Source of the DNA: Desulfuromonas sp.
Lineage (GTDB): Bacteria > Desulfobacterota > Desulfuromonadia > Desulfuromonadales > SZUA-401
Assembly: GCA_002869605.1 (NCBI GenBank)
Contig: PKUI01000191.1
Location: 1 to 48,205 of the forward strand
Direction of reading: 5' to 3'
DNA: 48,205 bases
Within the stretch, counting starts at the first letter, position 1, and each line of letters begins with the position of its first letter. A program made the position numbers and the translations under genes. The notes below the pieces were generated by a model. It was not told the DNA's origin and did not search any database. It saw nothing but the letters and a program-made list of their open reading frames with translations. Of this stretch, positions 1-8,071 are shown piece after piece.

Positions 1-94
1 CTACCTCTTCTACCTCTTCTACCTCTTCTACCTCTTCTACCTCTTCTACCTCTTCTACCTCTTCTACCTCTTCTACCTCTTCTACCTCTTCTAC
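1..94. repeat. 9-bp tandem repeat (at least 10 copies)
   Basis: The unit CTACCTCTT is repeated perfectly ten times at 1-90 with a further CTAC at 91-94. On the minus strand each unit reads GTAGAAGAG and encodes Val-Glu-Glu in frame with the partial CDS. The copies are identical at the DNA level. The array touches the window edge, so its full length is unknown. Confidence 0.95.
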
Positions 95-490
95 GAAGTC
101 GTCATGCCCATAAAGGGAACCTTCTCGCAGAGGCAGAGAAGACCAAAGTGCCTCGCGTTCAGCCAGAGCCTGTGTCATGAACCACTCATCGCTGAGCAAA
201 AAACCCATCGACTCGACAAAATCACTCCCCGAAGAGATCAATTGCTCGACTTCGGATTTACCAACCTGTTTTTCTGAGAAGTAAAAAAGAACCTTGTCGT
301 CTTTAACAAGATGCAAAGCCGCTACGGCTCCGTAGCGGCCCCCCTTAGAATAAACAACCAGATAGGCACGAGTCTGTTGCGACTCGTAGCCGGGATGAAC
401 GATCTGTTCATCCCCCAACGATCTTTCGAGATGAACGATCGACTCAACAGGCAGATCAAGCCTATCAATCTCCTTGTTCCACTGGAACAT
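1..490 (-). CDS. Unknown protein with C-terminal (VEE)n tract, partial at left edge
   Basis: An open frame begins at an ATG (488-490) preceded by AGGAAGAGG and reads without a stop to the window edge, giving at least 163 residues. It starts MFQWNKEIDRLDLPVES. The first 130 residues look like a soluble, mixed alpha/beta acidic protein with no signal peptide or membrane segment. From about residue 133 it becomes ten perfect Val-Glu-Glu triplets that continue off the edge, so the end of the protein is not visible. It lies 17 nt after the PfkB kinase stop and is probably co-transcribed with rlmN, mtnP and the kinase. I do not recognise the family. The reading frame is well supported by start, Shine-Dalgarno, spacing and coding continuity; the function is unknown. 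Confidence 0.7.
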   Translation of the reverse strand, partial: MFQWNKEIDRLDLPVESIVHLERSLGDEQIVHPGYESQQTRAYLVVYSKGGRYGAVAALHLVKDDKVLFYFSEKQVGKSEVEQLISSGSDFVESMGFLLSDEWFMTQALAEREALWSSLPLREGSLYGHDDFVEEVEEVEEVEEVEEVEEVEEVEEVEEVEEV

Positions 491-507
491 CGGCGCCTCT
501 TCCTGGC

Positions 508-1419
508 TCAGGCCAGGCTCTGAAAGGTCGTCAATTCACGAAAGTGGTTATAGCGTTCGCAAACCTCGACAAAGTCGAGGGCGCGCAGACGATCGAGACT
601 AAACTGTTCGACATTGAAGGAGGCCATGACGCTGCCAAAGACTATCGCCTGCCGCAGGGTATCCTTGTCTAGCTTGCCGCTATGGGCCAAGTAGCCAATC
701 AAACCGCCGGCGAAGGTATCTCCAGCGCCTGTCGGGTCATAGACCGATTCAAGAGGGTAAGCCGGGATCGAAAAGACCTGCCCCTCAGAAAACATCAACA
801 CCCCGTATTCTCCCCGCTTGATGACCAGTGTCTTCGGACCCATGGCAGAAATCGCCTGTGCGGCCTTGACCAGGTTCGGCTCTTGCGCCAACTGGCGAAC
901 TTCAGCTTCATTGATCACCAGCATATCGACATGAGAAAGCGTCTTGACCAGCGCATCACGTTTGCCATCGATCCAGAAGTTCATGGTATCGCAAGCTACC
1001 AGACGGGGTGACTTGACCTGCCCCAGAACTTCGAGCTGCAGTTCGGGATCGATGTTCCCCAAGAAGACGAATTCCGCGTCCCGGTAGTGCTCCGGCAAAT
1101 CGGGATGAAAGCTCTCAAAAACGTTCAAACGGGTATCGAGCGTATGGGCTTCATTGAGATCGTACTCGTAGCGCCCCTCCCAGCGGAAGGTTTCGCCCTC
1201 GACAACCTGCAGGCCGTCCAAGTCGACTTTCCGTTCGCGTAGAAACGCGAGATGTTCCGCAGGAAAATCTTTACCGACTACCGCGACCAGCTGTACCGCC
1301 GTAAAAAAACTGGCAGAGGTCGAAAAATAGGTACCTGACCCACCAAGAGCCTCGGCTACTTTGCCAAACGGGGTTTCAACTGAATCCAGGGCCACGGAGC
1401 CGACAACCAGGACGCTCAT
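508..1419 (-). CDS. PfkB/ribokinase-family carbohydrate or nucleoside kinase
   Basis: This 303-residue protein has the PfkB fold signatures: an N-terminal GSVALDSV strand, GGSGTYFS near residues 26-33, and the C-terminal signature DPTGAGDTFAGG at 228-239, whose Asp234 is the expected catalytic base and whose glycines form the anion hole. NEAEV at 170-174 fits the conserved NxxE motif that helps bind Mg-ATP. It phosphorylates a sugar or nucleoside hydroxyl in the cytoplasm; the substrate cannot be read from sequence. Its place directly after mtnP suggests a role in ribose or nucleoside salvage from methylthioadenosine, but this is inference. The start is supported by GGAGG six bases upstream. 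An 83-nt gap separates it from mtnP, so it could also have its own promoter; I saw no convincing one. Confidence 0.88.
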   Translation of the reverse strand: MSVLVVGSVALDSVETPFGKVAEALGGSGTYFSTSASFFTAVQLVAVVGKDFPAEHLAFLRERKVDLDGLQVVEGETFRWEGRYEYDLNEAHTLDTRLNVFESFHPDLPEHYRDAEFVFLGNIDPELQLEVLGQVKSPRLVACDTMNFWIDGKRDALVKTLSHVDMLVINEAEVRQLAQEPNLVKAAQAISAMGPKTLVIKRGEYGVLMFSEGQVFSIPAYPLESVYDPTGAGDTFAGGLIGYLAHSGKLDKDTLRQAIVFGSVMASFNVEQFSLDRLRALDFVEVCERYNHFRELTTFQSLA

Positions 1420-1502
1420 ACTACCTCCACCTGTAAAATCAACATGTTAACATAGTTATGTGCGATACGTCAGCAGAAATGCGCGCATCGTCCTAACGCG
1501 TT

Positions 1503-2372
1503 TTAGCCGAGATAACGCCCCATGATCGGTTCGAGCTTCTTGCGGGTCTGTTCAGGAATCAGCTCACGGGAGGTCATAACGGCATTTTCAAGAGCCGTTG
1601 CACACTGACAATTCCGCTCTCTGGTCACCTGGGAAGCGACCTCTTTGATGATACTTCTGGCCGTATCGACATTTTGCTGAAGAATCGCAATCACCGATTC
1701 CACCGTTACTGCATCATGATCTGCGTGCCAGCAATCATAGTCGGTTGAAAGTGCCAAGGTGGCATAACAGATTTCAGCCTCTCTCGCCAGGCGCGCCTCC
1801 GGCAGATTTGTCATACCGATAATATCGACCCCCCAGGAACGGAAAATATTCGACTCGGCTCGGGTTGAGAAATTTGGCCCTTCAATACAGATGTAGGTCC
1901 CCCCACGATGGACCGTCGCACCGACTGAACGCGCCCCCTTGTCGAGGACATCAGCTAGACAGGAGCAGATCGGCTCGGCAAAGGCGACATGGCCGACAAT
2001 ACCATCGCCGAAAAACGTCGACGCCCTCTTCCCCTGAGTACGATCAAAAAATTGGTCAGGGATAACGATATGCCCTGGAACAATCTCTTCCTTCATACTG
2101 CCTACAGCGGAAACCGAAATGATCCGCTCGACCCCGAGTTTTTTCATCCCGTAGATGTTCGCACGGTAGTTGACCTCCGAGGGCAGAAGTCGATGCCCAC
2201 GACCATGCCGGGGAAGAAAAATCATTTTAACGCCATCAAGCTCACCGCAGATATAGGCGTCTGAGGGATCGCCGAAAGGGGTCGAAATCCGCACCTCGCG
2301 GATATTGGTCAAACCCTCGATTTCGTACAGACCACTTCCCCCGATAACTCCGATAGCCATATCACTCATCAT
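1503..2372 (-). CDS. mtnP: S-methyl-5'-thioadenosine phosphorylase
   Basis: The enzyme cleaves 5'-methylthioadenosine with phosphate to adenine and 5-methylthioribose-1-phosphate, salvaging the by-product of polyamine and related SAM-consuming pathways. The 289-residue protein has the trimeric PNP/MTAP family motifs in order: GGSGLY at 11-16 (phosphate loop), RHGRGHR at 55-61, GPNFSTRAES at 165-174, and TDYDCWH at 210-216. The aspartates of that last motif favour 6-amino purines and distinguish MTAP from purine nucleoside phosphorylase. Two ATGs (2372 and 2369) follow GGGAG; either could start the protein. It sits 32 nt after rlmN, so both probably come from one transcript that continues into the kinase. 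Residue count is close to the usual 280-290. Confidence 0.93.
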   Translation of the reverse strand: MMSDMAIGVIGGSGLYEIEGLTNIREVRISTPFGDPSDAYICGELDGVKMIFLPRHGRGHRLLPSEVNYRANIYGMKKLGVERIISVSAVGSMKEEIVPGHIVIPDQFFDRTQGKRASTFFGDGIVGHVAFAEPICSCLADVLDKGARSVGATVHRGGTYICIEGPNFSTRAESNIFRSWGVDIIGMTNLPEARLAREAEICYATLALSTDYDCWHADHDAVTVESVIAILQQNVDTARSIIKEVASQVTRERNCQCATALENAVMTSRELIPEQTRKKLEPIMGRYLG

Positions 2373-2404
2373 TGTCTCCCGTCGTAATAGATGATTTAAA
2401 GGTA

Positions 2405-3457
2405 TTACTGTTCAGACGTCTGCCTAAGCTTCTCCAACTTCCCCTTAAGTTGACCGCAGGCCGCAGAAATATCCTGCCCCTTGCTCGCCCGGCGAATCGC
2501 GACGATATTGCGATCAAGCAGGTAAGTCTGAAACGCCTCAATTTGTTCGGGCAATGGCTCCCTGAAGGATGACCCCTCGTGTTCGTTGAAAGGAATCAGG
2601 TTAACCTTGGCCTTAACGCCATGCAGCAACTTGACCAACCGCTTAGCATCGGCAAGCGTGTCATTCAATTCACGGATCAGGATGTACTCGAAGGTCACGC
2701 GTTGCCACGGCTTCAAGGGGTACTCACGACAGGCATGCATCAGCTTGGCAATCGGGTAGCTGCGGTTGATCGGCATCAACTGGTCGCGAACTTCATCGGT
2801 CGTCGCGTTCAGGGAGACGGCCAAATTAACCTCGATGCGCCGTCCAAGCTCTGCCATCTGCGGAACCAGACCACTGGTTGACAGGGTGACCTTGCGTGGC
2901 CCGAAGTCAAGCCCCGGGTTCATGTAGAGAATCTCCAGAGACTTGACCACGTTATCGAGATTATGCAGCGGCTCCCCCATTCCCATCATGACGATGTTCT
3001 GTACCGGGGCTTCTTTCTCTACAGCCATCACTTGATTGACAATTTCGGACGGTAACAGGTTACGCGTCAGTCCGAACGTTCCGGTGAGGCAGAATTCGCA
3101 CTGCATCGCACAACCGACCTGGGTTGATACGCACAACGTTGCGCGGTCGCCTTTCATCGGGATACGCACCGCCTCGACCGTCTCCCCGTCCTCGAGCCGA
3201 AACAGATACTTTCGGGTGCCGTCCCGCGAAACCTCGACGTGCTCAGGCTCCCATTCCGAGATACAATAGCGACGAGTCAGCTCCTCGCGCAAAACCTTCG
3301 CCAGGTCGGTCATTTCTGAAAACGACGTCGCCTTGCGAACGTAGATCCACTGCATGATCTGTTTGGCCCGAAACTTTTCCTTCCCCAGACCGGTCAATTG
3401 CTCGACCAAATCGGCAAGCGAAAGGTTTTTGATATCAATTAGGGGGTGTTCACTCAT
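2405..3457 (-). CDS. rlmN: Dual-specificity RNA methyltransferase RlmN (23S rRNA m2A2503 / tRNA m2A37)
   Basis: This radical-SAM enzyme methylates C2 of adenosine 2503 in 23S rRNA and A37 in some tRNAs. With the ATG at 3455-3457 it is 350 residues. It carries the Fe-S cluster motif CAMQCEFC (Cys116, Cys120, Cys123) and the GMGEPL SAM-binding motif. The conserved C-terminal cysteine in ISAACGQL (Cys334) is the residue that carries the transferred methyl in the family. A TTG at 3460 directly upstream would add one residue, and I prefer the ATG. A sigma70-like promoter lies just upstream (3490-3518). The gene probably heads the operon rlmN-mtnP-PfkB kinase-unknown. Nothing is unusual about it. 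Confidence 0.95.
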   Translation of the reverse strand: MSEHPLIDIKNLSLADLVEQLTGLGKEKFRAKQIMQWIYVRKATSFSEMTDLAKVLREELTRRYCISEWEPEHVEVSRDGTRKYLFRLEDGETVEAVRIPMKGDRATLCVSTQVGCAMQCEFCLTGTFGLTRNLLPSEIVNQVMAVEKEAPVQNIVMMGMGEPLHNLDNVVKSLEILYMNPGLDFGPRKVTLSTSGLVPQMAELGRRIEVNLAVSLNATTDEVRDQLMPINRSYPIAKLMHACREYPLKPWQRVTFEYILIRELNDTLADAKRLVKLLHGVKAKVNLIPFNEHEGSSFREPLPEQIEAFQTYLLDRNIVAIRRASKGQDISAACGQLKGKLEKLRQTSEQ

Positions 3458-3489
3458 CAATCCATACCGCTCTTGAAGTCAATCGGGCG

Positions 3490-3518
3490 ACTCTATCCCA
3501 AAGTGACTGTTTTTTCAA
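3490..3518 (-). promoter_or_regulatory. Candidate sigma70 promoter for rlmN operon
   Basis: On the minus strand TTGAAA (3513-3518) and TAGAGT (3490-3495) are separated by exactly 17 bp, about 30 nt before the rlmN start and downstream of the ndk terminator. The match is 5/6 and 4/6 to consensus. Prediction by eye only. Confidence 0.5.
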
Positions 3519-3534
3519 CATGGCGCACAAAATC

Positions 3535-3566
3535 AAAAAAGGCCGGAGACAATGCTCCGACCTTTT
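3535..3566 (-). terminator. Rho-independent terminator of ndk
   Basis: On the minus strand AAAAGGTCGGAG and CTCCGGCCTTTT form a stem with one U-G wobble around a 6-nt loop, followed by a six-T run. It lies 24 nt past the ndk stop, oriented correctly for ndk, and separates it from the rlmN promoter. Confidence 0.85.
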
Positions 3567-3590
3567 AAGCAATACTATAATGAATCGAGA

Positions 3591-4013
3591 TTAGACCAGC
3601 AGCTCCAGGCCGTTGAAGAAATAGCCGAGTTCAAACGCAGCCGTTTCGGGCGCATCAGAACCATGTGTTGCGTTCTCGCCGATCGAAGCGCCGAACTCCT
3701 TGCGCAGGGTCCCCTCGGCGGCCTCGGCGGGATTGGTTGCACCCATCAGGTCACGCCACTTGGCGATAGCGCCTTCGGCTTCCAGAGCCATAACGACACA
3801 CGGGCCGCTGCTCATGAAATCGGTCAGTTCACCGAAAAAGGGGCGCTCCTTGTGCACATAATAAAAGCCCTCTGCTTCGACCTTGCTCATGTACAGCTTT
3901 TTGATCCCGACAACCTTGAAGCCTTCAGCATAGATACGAGCCAGGATTTTCCCTGCGTAACCTGCAGCAAATGCGTCCGGCTTGATAATGGCGAAGGTTT
4001 GTTCAACAGCCAT
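3591..4013 (-). CDS. ndk: Nucleoside diphosphate kinase
   Basis: Ndk transfers the gamma phosphate from ATP to nucleoside diphosphates through a phosphohistidine, keeping NTP and dNTP pools balanced in the cytoplasm. The 140-residue length is typical. Visible signatures are the N-terminal TFAIIKPDA with Lys11, HKERPFF at 54-60, and the active-site motif NATHGSD with His117, the same number as in E. coli Ndk. The start has a strong AGGAGG Shine-Dalgarno. It appears monocistronic: a strong promoter lies at 4064-4092 and a terminator at 3535-3566. It is divergent from the L,D-transpeptidase gene. Confidence 0.97.
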   Translation of the reverse strand: MAVEQTFAIIKPDAFAAGYAGKILARIYAEGFKVVGIKKLYMSKVEAEGFYYVHKERPFFGELTDFMSSGPCVVMALEAEGAIAKWRDLMGATNPAEAAEGTLRKEFGASIGENATHGSDAPETAAFELGYFFNGLELLV

Positions 4014-4063
4014 GATATTCCTCCTCTATGTTTTAAATGGTTTATTCACGCTAAACGTCGCGC

Positions 4064-4092
4064 TTTTTACCACCCGCTATAGTGCATGTCAA
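4064..4092 (-). promoter_or_regulatory. Sigma70-like promoter for ndk
   Basis: TTGACA (4087-4092) is a perfect -35, with TAAAAA (4064-4069) 17 bp downstream on the minus strand. The predicted transcript has a 5' leader of about 45 nt ending in the AGGAGG site of ndk. Confidence 0.65.
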
Positions 4093-4168
4093 GGCTTATT
4101 CCTTCGCGCTTCGGGCCCAAGCAGTTTGTGCTTGGCAGATTTGGGGACAATGGCTAACATGCTGCACC

Positions 4169-5122
4169 ATGATGTCAATAACTTCATTCATGGTTCTTGT
4201 GACCCTCATTGTCAGTGCAACCCCTCTCTATGCCTGGTACCCCCGTGCCGCCGAGGAACGTTCGATTGCCGACAAGGGGCCCGCACCTGTTATCGGCGTG
4301 AACCGCTACTACCAGATCGCAGAAGGGGAGACCCTCATCCAGCTCGCGCGAGCATTCGGCCTCGGCTACACGAACGTCGCGCAAGCGAACCCACGACTCG
4401 ATCCGTGGCTACCGACCGTCGGCAAAACCATGGTCCTGCCTTATGCAACCATCCTCCCTCGCGACCTGCAGCCCGGGATCACCATCAACCTGGCTGACTA
4501 CCGTCTTTACCTGGTGCAGGGACACAAGCATAACCGATCCGTACGCATCTACCCGGTCGGCATCGGCGTCGAGGGTTGGGAGACCCCGCTTGGCGACTTC
4601 AAGGTGTTGCACAAGACCCCCCGTCCGACCTGGAACGTGCCCGCCTCAATCCGCAAACGCGACCCCTCCCTACCCCGCAGAGTTCGTCCTGGACCGGACA
4701 ATCCCCTGGGTGATTACTGGATGGCGTTCACCCGCCGTCGTCACGGTATCCACGGCACCAATGAACCCTACGGCGTGGGACGCCGCGTCAGCCATGGCTG
4801 CATCCGTCTCTACCCCGAGGACATCAAGGACCTCTATCGGCGTGCACCGATCGGCACCCCGGTGCATGTCATCTATGAGCCGGTCAAGGTCGGGTTCGTC
4901 AACGGAGCTGTTTACCTCGAGGTCCATCCCGACTATCTCAACACCGCTCTCACGGTCGACGAGACCCTGCACCAACGCTGTGACGAGTTAGGCTGCCCAG
5001 GCGTCTTCGACACCAGCCAGATCCTTTTTGCCACGGAAAACCGGCTCGGTTACCCGTTGGCCGTCTCATCACACTCTGGGGAACTGGCATATCAACCCGA
5101 CATCCCCAGTCCCAAACAGTAA
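4169..5122 (+). CDS. LysM-containing L,D-transpeptidase (ErfK/YbiS/YcfS/YnhG type)
   Basis: A periplasmic YkuD-fold L,D-transpeptidase. With the ATG at 4169 it has 317 residues: a hydrophobic export segment (about 7-21, ending near TPLYA), a LysM peptidoglycan-binding domain (about 45-91, YQIAEGETLIQLARAFG), and the catalytic domain. The catalytic motif HGIHGTNEPYG followed by RVSHGCIRL places the nucleophile at Cys211 with the usual histidines. Such enzymes either form 3-3 cross-links or attach Braun-type lipoproteins to meso-diaminopimelate. The LysM plus YkuD layout resembles the E. coli lipoprotein-anchoring group, and an Lpp-like lipoprotein gene lies convergently downstream. The start is uncertain: the frame is open back to a GTG at 4082, and ATG 4172 is also possible; no good Shine-Dalgarno is seen. 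The signal segment lacks N-terminal basic residues with the short start. Confidence 0.88.
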   Translation: MMSITSFMVLVTLIVSATPLYAWYPRAAEERSIADKGPAPVIGVNRYYQIAEGETLIQLARAFGLGYTNVAQANPRLDPWLPTVGKTMVLPYATILPRDLQPGITINLADYRLYLVQGHKHNRSVRIYPVGIGVEGWETPLGDFKVLHKTPRPTWNVPASIRKRDPSLPRRVRPGPDNPLGDYWMAFTRRRHGIHGTNEPYGVGRRVSHGCIRLYPEDIKDLYRRAPIGTPVHVIYEPVKVGFVNGAVYLEVHPDYLNTALTVDETLHQRCDELGCPGVFDTSQILFATENRLGYPLAVSSHSGELAYQPDIPSPKQ

Positions 5123-5148
5123 AGGCGACCCGAATTCGGGTCGCCTTT
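5121..5148. terminator. Bidirectional terminator between the L,D-transpeptidase and Lpp-like genes
   Basis: A perfect 28-bp palindrome gives a 12-bp stem (AAAGGCGACCCG) with an AATT loop. It overlaps the transpeptidase stop codon and lies 30 bp past the convergent lipoprotein stop. The T tracts are short (three bases) on both sides. Confidence 0.8.
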
Positions 5149-5178
5149 GCCATACACAGCTAAACTTCTGTTTGTCGA

Positions 5179-5442
5179 TTATTTCATTACCGACGTCTCG
5201 AAGGAGCGCTCACACTTCAGTGCGGCGTCCTCGGCACGCTGAGCAGCCGCTTCTGCACGATCTGCAGCTGCCTCGGCCCGGTCGGCGTCAGCCTTGACAC
5301 GCTCCGCGTCAGCCTGGGTGGTCGCAGCAGCAGCAATCGCCTGGTCCATCCTGGCCTTATCCGCAGCAGTCATGGGCGGGGTGCAAGCAGCCATGGTCAG
5401 CATTGCAGCAGTTACGGCAACCAAAATCGAAAATCGTTTCAT
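5179..5442 (-). CDS. Lpp/OprI-like alanine-zipper lipoprotein with C-terminal lysine
   Basis: This 87-residue protein has a lipoprotein signal peptide (MKRFSILVAV... LTMAAC, lipidated Cys20). The mature part is a continuous Ala-rich heptad helix with repeats such as ADRAEAAADRAEAAA, typical of the trimeric alanine zippers of Lpp and OprI. It ends in ...SVMK, with lysine as the last residue. In E. coli Lpp the C-terminal lysine is the residue joined to peptidoglycan by L,D-transpeptidases. The convergent neighbour is exactly such an enzyme, so this may be the outer-membrane-to-wall tether of this lineage. A strong AGGAGGAG site precedes the ATG. Covalent attachment is inferred, not shown. A second cysteine (about residue 77) near the C-terminus is unusual for Lpp. 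Confidence 0.88.
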   Translation of the reverse strand: MKRFSILVAVTAAMLTMAACTPPMTAADKARMDQAIAAAATTQADAERVKADADRAEAAADRAEAAAQRAEDAALKCERSFETSVMK

Positions 5443-5538
5443 GGGATCTCCTCCTCAAAGTTAAGGCCCTGCGGCCATTTTCAGTCGATCATTAGAGACC
5501 GATTATGACACAGACGAGCACAAAATCCAGCCAAAAAA

Positions 5539-6144
5539 TTAATTCGTCAGCGTAAGATTCAACTGATGCAGGATAGGCAACATCAACTTTAGAGCCTGAC
5601 CACGATGGCTAATACGGTTTTTTTCCTCGAGCGGAATCTCCGCCATGCTCTGCTGATAATCAGGCACCCAGAACAGAGGATCGTAACCGAAGCCGCCCTC
5701 ACCGCGAGGGGTTTCGAGAATCACCCCTTCAACCCGGCCACAAACTTCATGCACCTCTCCAAGGGGTGTTACCAGTGCCATCGCACAACAGAACGCCGCA
5801 CGACGTTTTTGCAGTGGCACTCCAGCCATTTCGGCAAGCAATTTTCGATTATTGACGGCGTCGTCAGCATCGGTCCCTGAGTAGCGAGCAGAGTAAACAC
5901 CGGGAGCCCCGTCCAGGAACTCAACCACCAAACCCGAATCGTCCGCCAGGGTCAGCTTGCCGGTATGTTCTGCGATCGTGCGCGCCTTCTTCAGTGCGTT
6001 CTGCTGAAACGTCTCACCATCCTCGACAATTTCCGGAAGTTCGGAAAAGTCTTCGAGGCCATAAACCGTGACCCGTTCGTCGGCAAGCAATCTGCGAATT
6101 TCACGAAGCTTACCGGCATTCCCTGTCGCGACCAACAGTTCCAC
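5539..6144 (-). CDS. rdgB: XTP/dITP diphosphatase (non-canonical purine NTP pyrophosphatase, RdgB/HAM1)
   Basis: The enzyme hydrolyses XTP, ITP and dITP to monophosphates, keeping deaminated purines out of nucleic acids. I place the start at a GTG (6142-6144) one base after the rph stop, with GGAG seven bases upstream; this gives 201 residues, the normal length. A longer in-frame extension to 6189 exists but overlaps rph and breaks the family N-terminus. Motifs: [10 protein letters not shown] (7-16, substrate loop), DDSGLVVE with Asp68/Asp69 (metal and catalysis), GVYSARYSG, and [11 protein letters not shown] followed by a SHRGQAL C-terminal motif. It is the last gene of the amidase-rph-rdgB operon; rph-rdgB adjacency is common in bacteria. 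Confidence 0.94.
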   Translation of the reverse strand: MELLVATGNAGKLREIRRLLADERVTVYGLEDFSELPEIVEDGETFQQNALKKARTIAEHTGKLTLADDSGLVVEFLDGAPGVYSARYSGTDADDAVNNRKLLAEMAGVPLQKRRAAFCCAMALVTPLGEVHEVCGRVEGVILETPRGEGGFGYDPLFWVPDYQQSMAEIPLEEKNRISHRGQALKLMLPILHQLNLTLTN

Positions 6145-6145
6145 T

Positions 6146-6877
6146 CTAGGCTCCAAGCGCCTCAAGCTGGCGTATATGCAGCTCGGCACACCCTTTCAGG
6201 GCGAGATCCCTGAGAGCGTCCAGTTCACCCATTGTAAAAGGGACCTCTTCGGCAGTCCCCTGCACCTCGACAAAGCGACCATCAGCGGTAATGACAAAGT
6301 TCATATCCACAGCTGCACCGGAATCTTCGCGGTAATTCAAATCAAGACAAGGTCTTTCACTCACCATGCCGACACTGATCGCCGACACCGCACCGATCAA
6401 GGGAGAGTTCTTCAACACCCCTTGAGCTATCAGCGAATTAACAGCATCAGCAAGAGCAACATAGGAGCCGGTGATCGCGGCAGTGCGGGTGCCACCGTCC
6501 GCCTGAATGACATCACAGTCAATAAGAATACTCCGCTCACCAAGTGCCTCCAGGTCGGTAACAGCACGCAATGAACGGCCGATAAGGCGCTGAATTTCAT
6601 GAGTTCGACCGCCAATCTTGCCACGAGTCGCTTCACGCCCGGAGCGGGTGTGGGTAGCACGTGGCAACATGGAGTATTCTGCCGTGACCCAGCCCTGGCC
6701 CTTCCCACGCAGAAAAGGCGGCACAGAATCTTCGACGCTGGCCGTACACAACACCCGGGTGTCGCCAAAGGAAACCAAAACAGAACCTTCCGCATACTTG
6801 GTGAAACCCCTCTCAAAGTGGATTTCACGCAACTGGTCGGTCTTCCGACCGTCTTCACGAATCCATGAGTCTGTCAT
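6146..6877 (-). CDS. rph: Ribonuclease PH
   Basis: A phosphate-dependent 3'-5' exoribonuclease that trims tRNA 3' ends, acting as a hexameric ring in the cytoplasm. The 243-residue length matches the family. Signatures include [18 protein letters not shown] near the N-terminus, the basic stretch [20 protein letters not shown] used in RNA binding, and the phosphate site region [14 protein letters not shown] (here [15 protein letters not shown]). It starts 3 nt after the amidase stop with GGGAGG upstream, and rdgB follows one base after its stop, so all three are translated from one message. Confidence 0.95.
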   Translation of the reverse strand: MTDSWIREDGRKTDQLREIHFERGFTKYAEGSVLVSFGDTRVLCTASVEDSVPPFLRGKGQGWVTAEYSMLPRATHTRSGREATRGKIGGRTHEIQRLIGRSLRAVTDLEALGERSILIDCDVIQADGGTRTAAITGSYVALADAVNSLIAQGVLKNSPLIGAVSAISVGMVSERPCLDLNYREDSGAAVDMNFVITADGRFVEVQGTAEEVPFTMGELDALRDLALKGCAELHIRQLEALGA

Positions 6878-6880
6878 GGT

Positions 6881-7990
6881 TCACATTCCTCCCTTGCCAA
6901 GATCAGCATACCCCTTGAGCCCCTTGAACAGTGCCTGAGCCAAACGTTCCTGAGCTTGACCCTCACGCATGTCGGCGAAATCCTCTGGATTACTCATGTA
7001 GCCAACTTCAACCTGAACCGTCGGCAAGTCTCCTCGCCCTAACGGGAACAGTGGTGATTCTTCGACCCCCGCCACGATGAAGCCCGCACGTTCCAGGGAT
7101 TTTCTCAGGCTCCCCGCCAGCCTGCGGCTCTCGTTGGGGCGTGCTGGTTCTACCGGCGCGACGGCTTCGGCGGTTAAGCCTTCTTCCCCTTCGACAACAT
7201 TCCGTTCCGACTCCTCTGCGCGCACCAGCAGCTTGATGCCATGGTGCTGAGGGCTGAAGGAGCTCTGTGCATGCAATAACAGCAAGGCATCGACATCTTC
7301 TCGCTGGGCCGGTTGCAGACGCTGTTCGGTCGTCAACCCATAATCACCATCACGACTCAGGTAAACCGGAATGCCAAGCTGCATCTTGAGCAGCTTTTCA
7401 AGTCTCAATGCCAGGGAGAAATTGACATCTTTCTCCTTGGCCCCTTTAGGTCCAAGAACGCCAACGTCCTCCCCACCATGGCCAGGGTCGATGGCCACCG
7501 CCCGCAACTGCATACCGGAGGGGGATTTCTTGCGACGCAACAGGAAAGAAAAGAGCCTATCCATTGCCCCCTCCTTGTGTGCCTTGTTGACCGAGGGCGG
7601 ATCGAGATTGCGATACACGATTTGTTCACCCAGCAAACTCGGGAGGTGCTTGACGAGGAACGTTTGCGGCACCCTCAAACGCCCGTCGATAAAACGAGCC
7701 GGATAACGCAACGGAATAAAGCGCTCACCGCGACGGATGTAGCGCCCACCAGGGAAAAACACAGCATCACCACCCGGCGTCGGGAGGTGGTAGAGATGCG
7801 CCACAGAATCCCAGCGCCCTTCAACCTCAAGGTATTCAAGCACGTCATCAAGGGATATGTAAGCCACTCCATCGAGGTTATAAACCTCCTCGATACGCAT
7901 CACCGGGTCACCCTGGCGCGCCACCTCGACGACTGCGCAAACCGGCTGCACAAGCAGTAACAGCACACATATAAACAGAAACTTTTTCAT
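6881..7990 (-). CDS. N-acetylmuramoyl-L-alanine amidase (Amidase_3/AmiC type) with N-terminal stalk domain
   Basis: A periplasmic zinc amidase that cuts the bond between MurNAc and the stem peptide. The ATG at 7990 follows GAAGG and opens a clear signal peptide (MKKFLFICVLLLLVQPVCA). Residues about 30-135 resemble the copper-amine-oxidase-like N-terminal domain found in many secreted wall enzymes. The catalytic domain carries AIDPGHGGED (His171 as zinc ligand), EKDVN (Glu186), LLLLHAQS (His240) and VEVGYMSN (Glu328, catalytic). A promoter lies at 8042-8071. It heads amidase-rph-rdgB, an unusual pairing of wall and RNA enzymes. EnvC and FtsEX, the usual activators of such amidases, are encoded at 37.5-40.3 kb of this window. 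A seven-residue longer start at 8011 is less likely. Confidence 0.92.
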   Translation of the reverse strand: MKKFLFICVLLLLVQPVCAVVEVARQGDPVMRIEEVYNLDGVAYISLDDVLEYLEVEGRWDSVAHLYHLPTPGGDAVFFPGGRYIRRGERFIPLRYPARFIDGRLRVPQTFLVKHLPSLLGEQIVYRNLDPPSVNKAHKEGAMDRLFSFLLRRKKSPSGMQLRAVAIDPGHGGEDVGVLGPKGAKEKDVNFSLALRLEKLLKMQLGIPVYLSRDGDYGLTTEQRLQPAQREDVDALLLLHAQSSFSPQHHGIKLLVRAEESERNVVEGEEGLTAEAVAPVEPARPNESRRLAGSLRKSLERAGFIVAGVEESPLFPLGRGDLPTVQVEVGYMSNPEDFADMREGQAQERLAQALFKGLKGYADLGKGGM

Positions 7991-8041
7991 GGGACCTTCC
8001 GAAATCAACATGCTAAAAAATGGAATTCATCTTGGGTGTGC

Positions 8042-8071
8042 TTTATACCCCCAGCACTACAACAGTGTCAA
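8042..8071 (-). promoter_or_regulatory. Strong sigma70-like promoter for amidase-rph-rdgB
   Basis: TTGACA (8066-8071) and TATAAA (8042-8047) on the minus strand are 18 bp apart. The -35 overlaps the stop codon of the upstream DHH gene. The predicted leader is about 45 nt. Confidence 0.7.

Noticed and set aside
1..94. Short tandem repeat as a CRISPR array
   Set aside because: The copies are 9 bp, directly adjacent with no spacers, and are in frame with a coding sequence.
311..523. Small plus-strand open frame at the left end
   Set aside because: It is antisense to the partial (VEE)n gene, which has a Shine-Dalgarno and fits the operon.
1443..1452. Palindrome ATGTTAACAT between mtnP and the PfkB kinase
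   Set aside because: At 10 bp with no promoter geometry around it, it is too short to call a regulatory site.
7313..7960. Plus-strand open frame of about 215 codons opposite the amidase gene
   Set aside because: It is antisense to a gene with an intact zinc site, signal peptide and promoter, and shows no family pattern or ribosome site.
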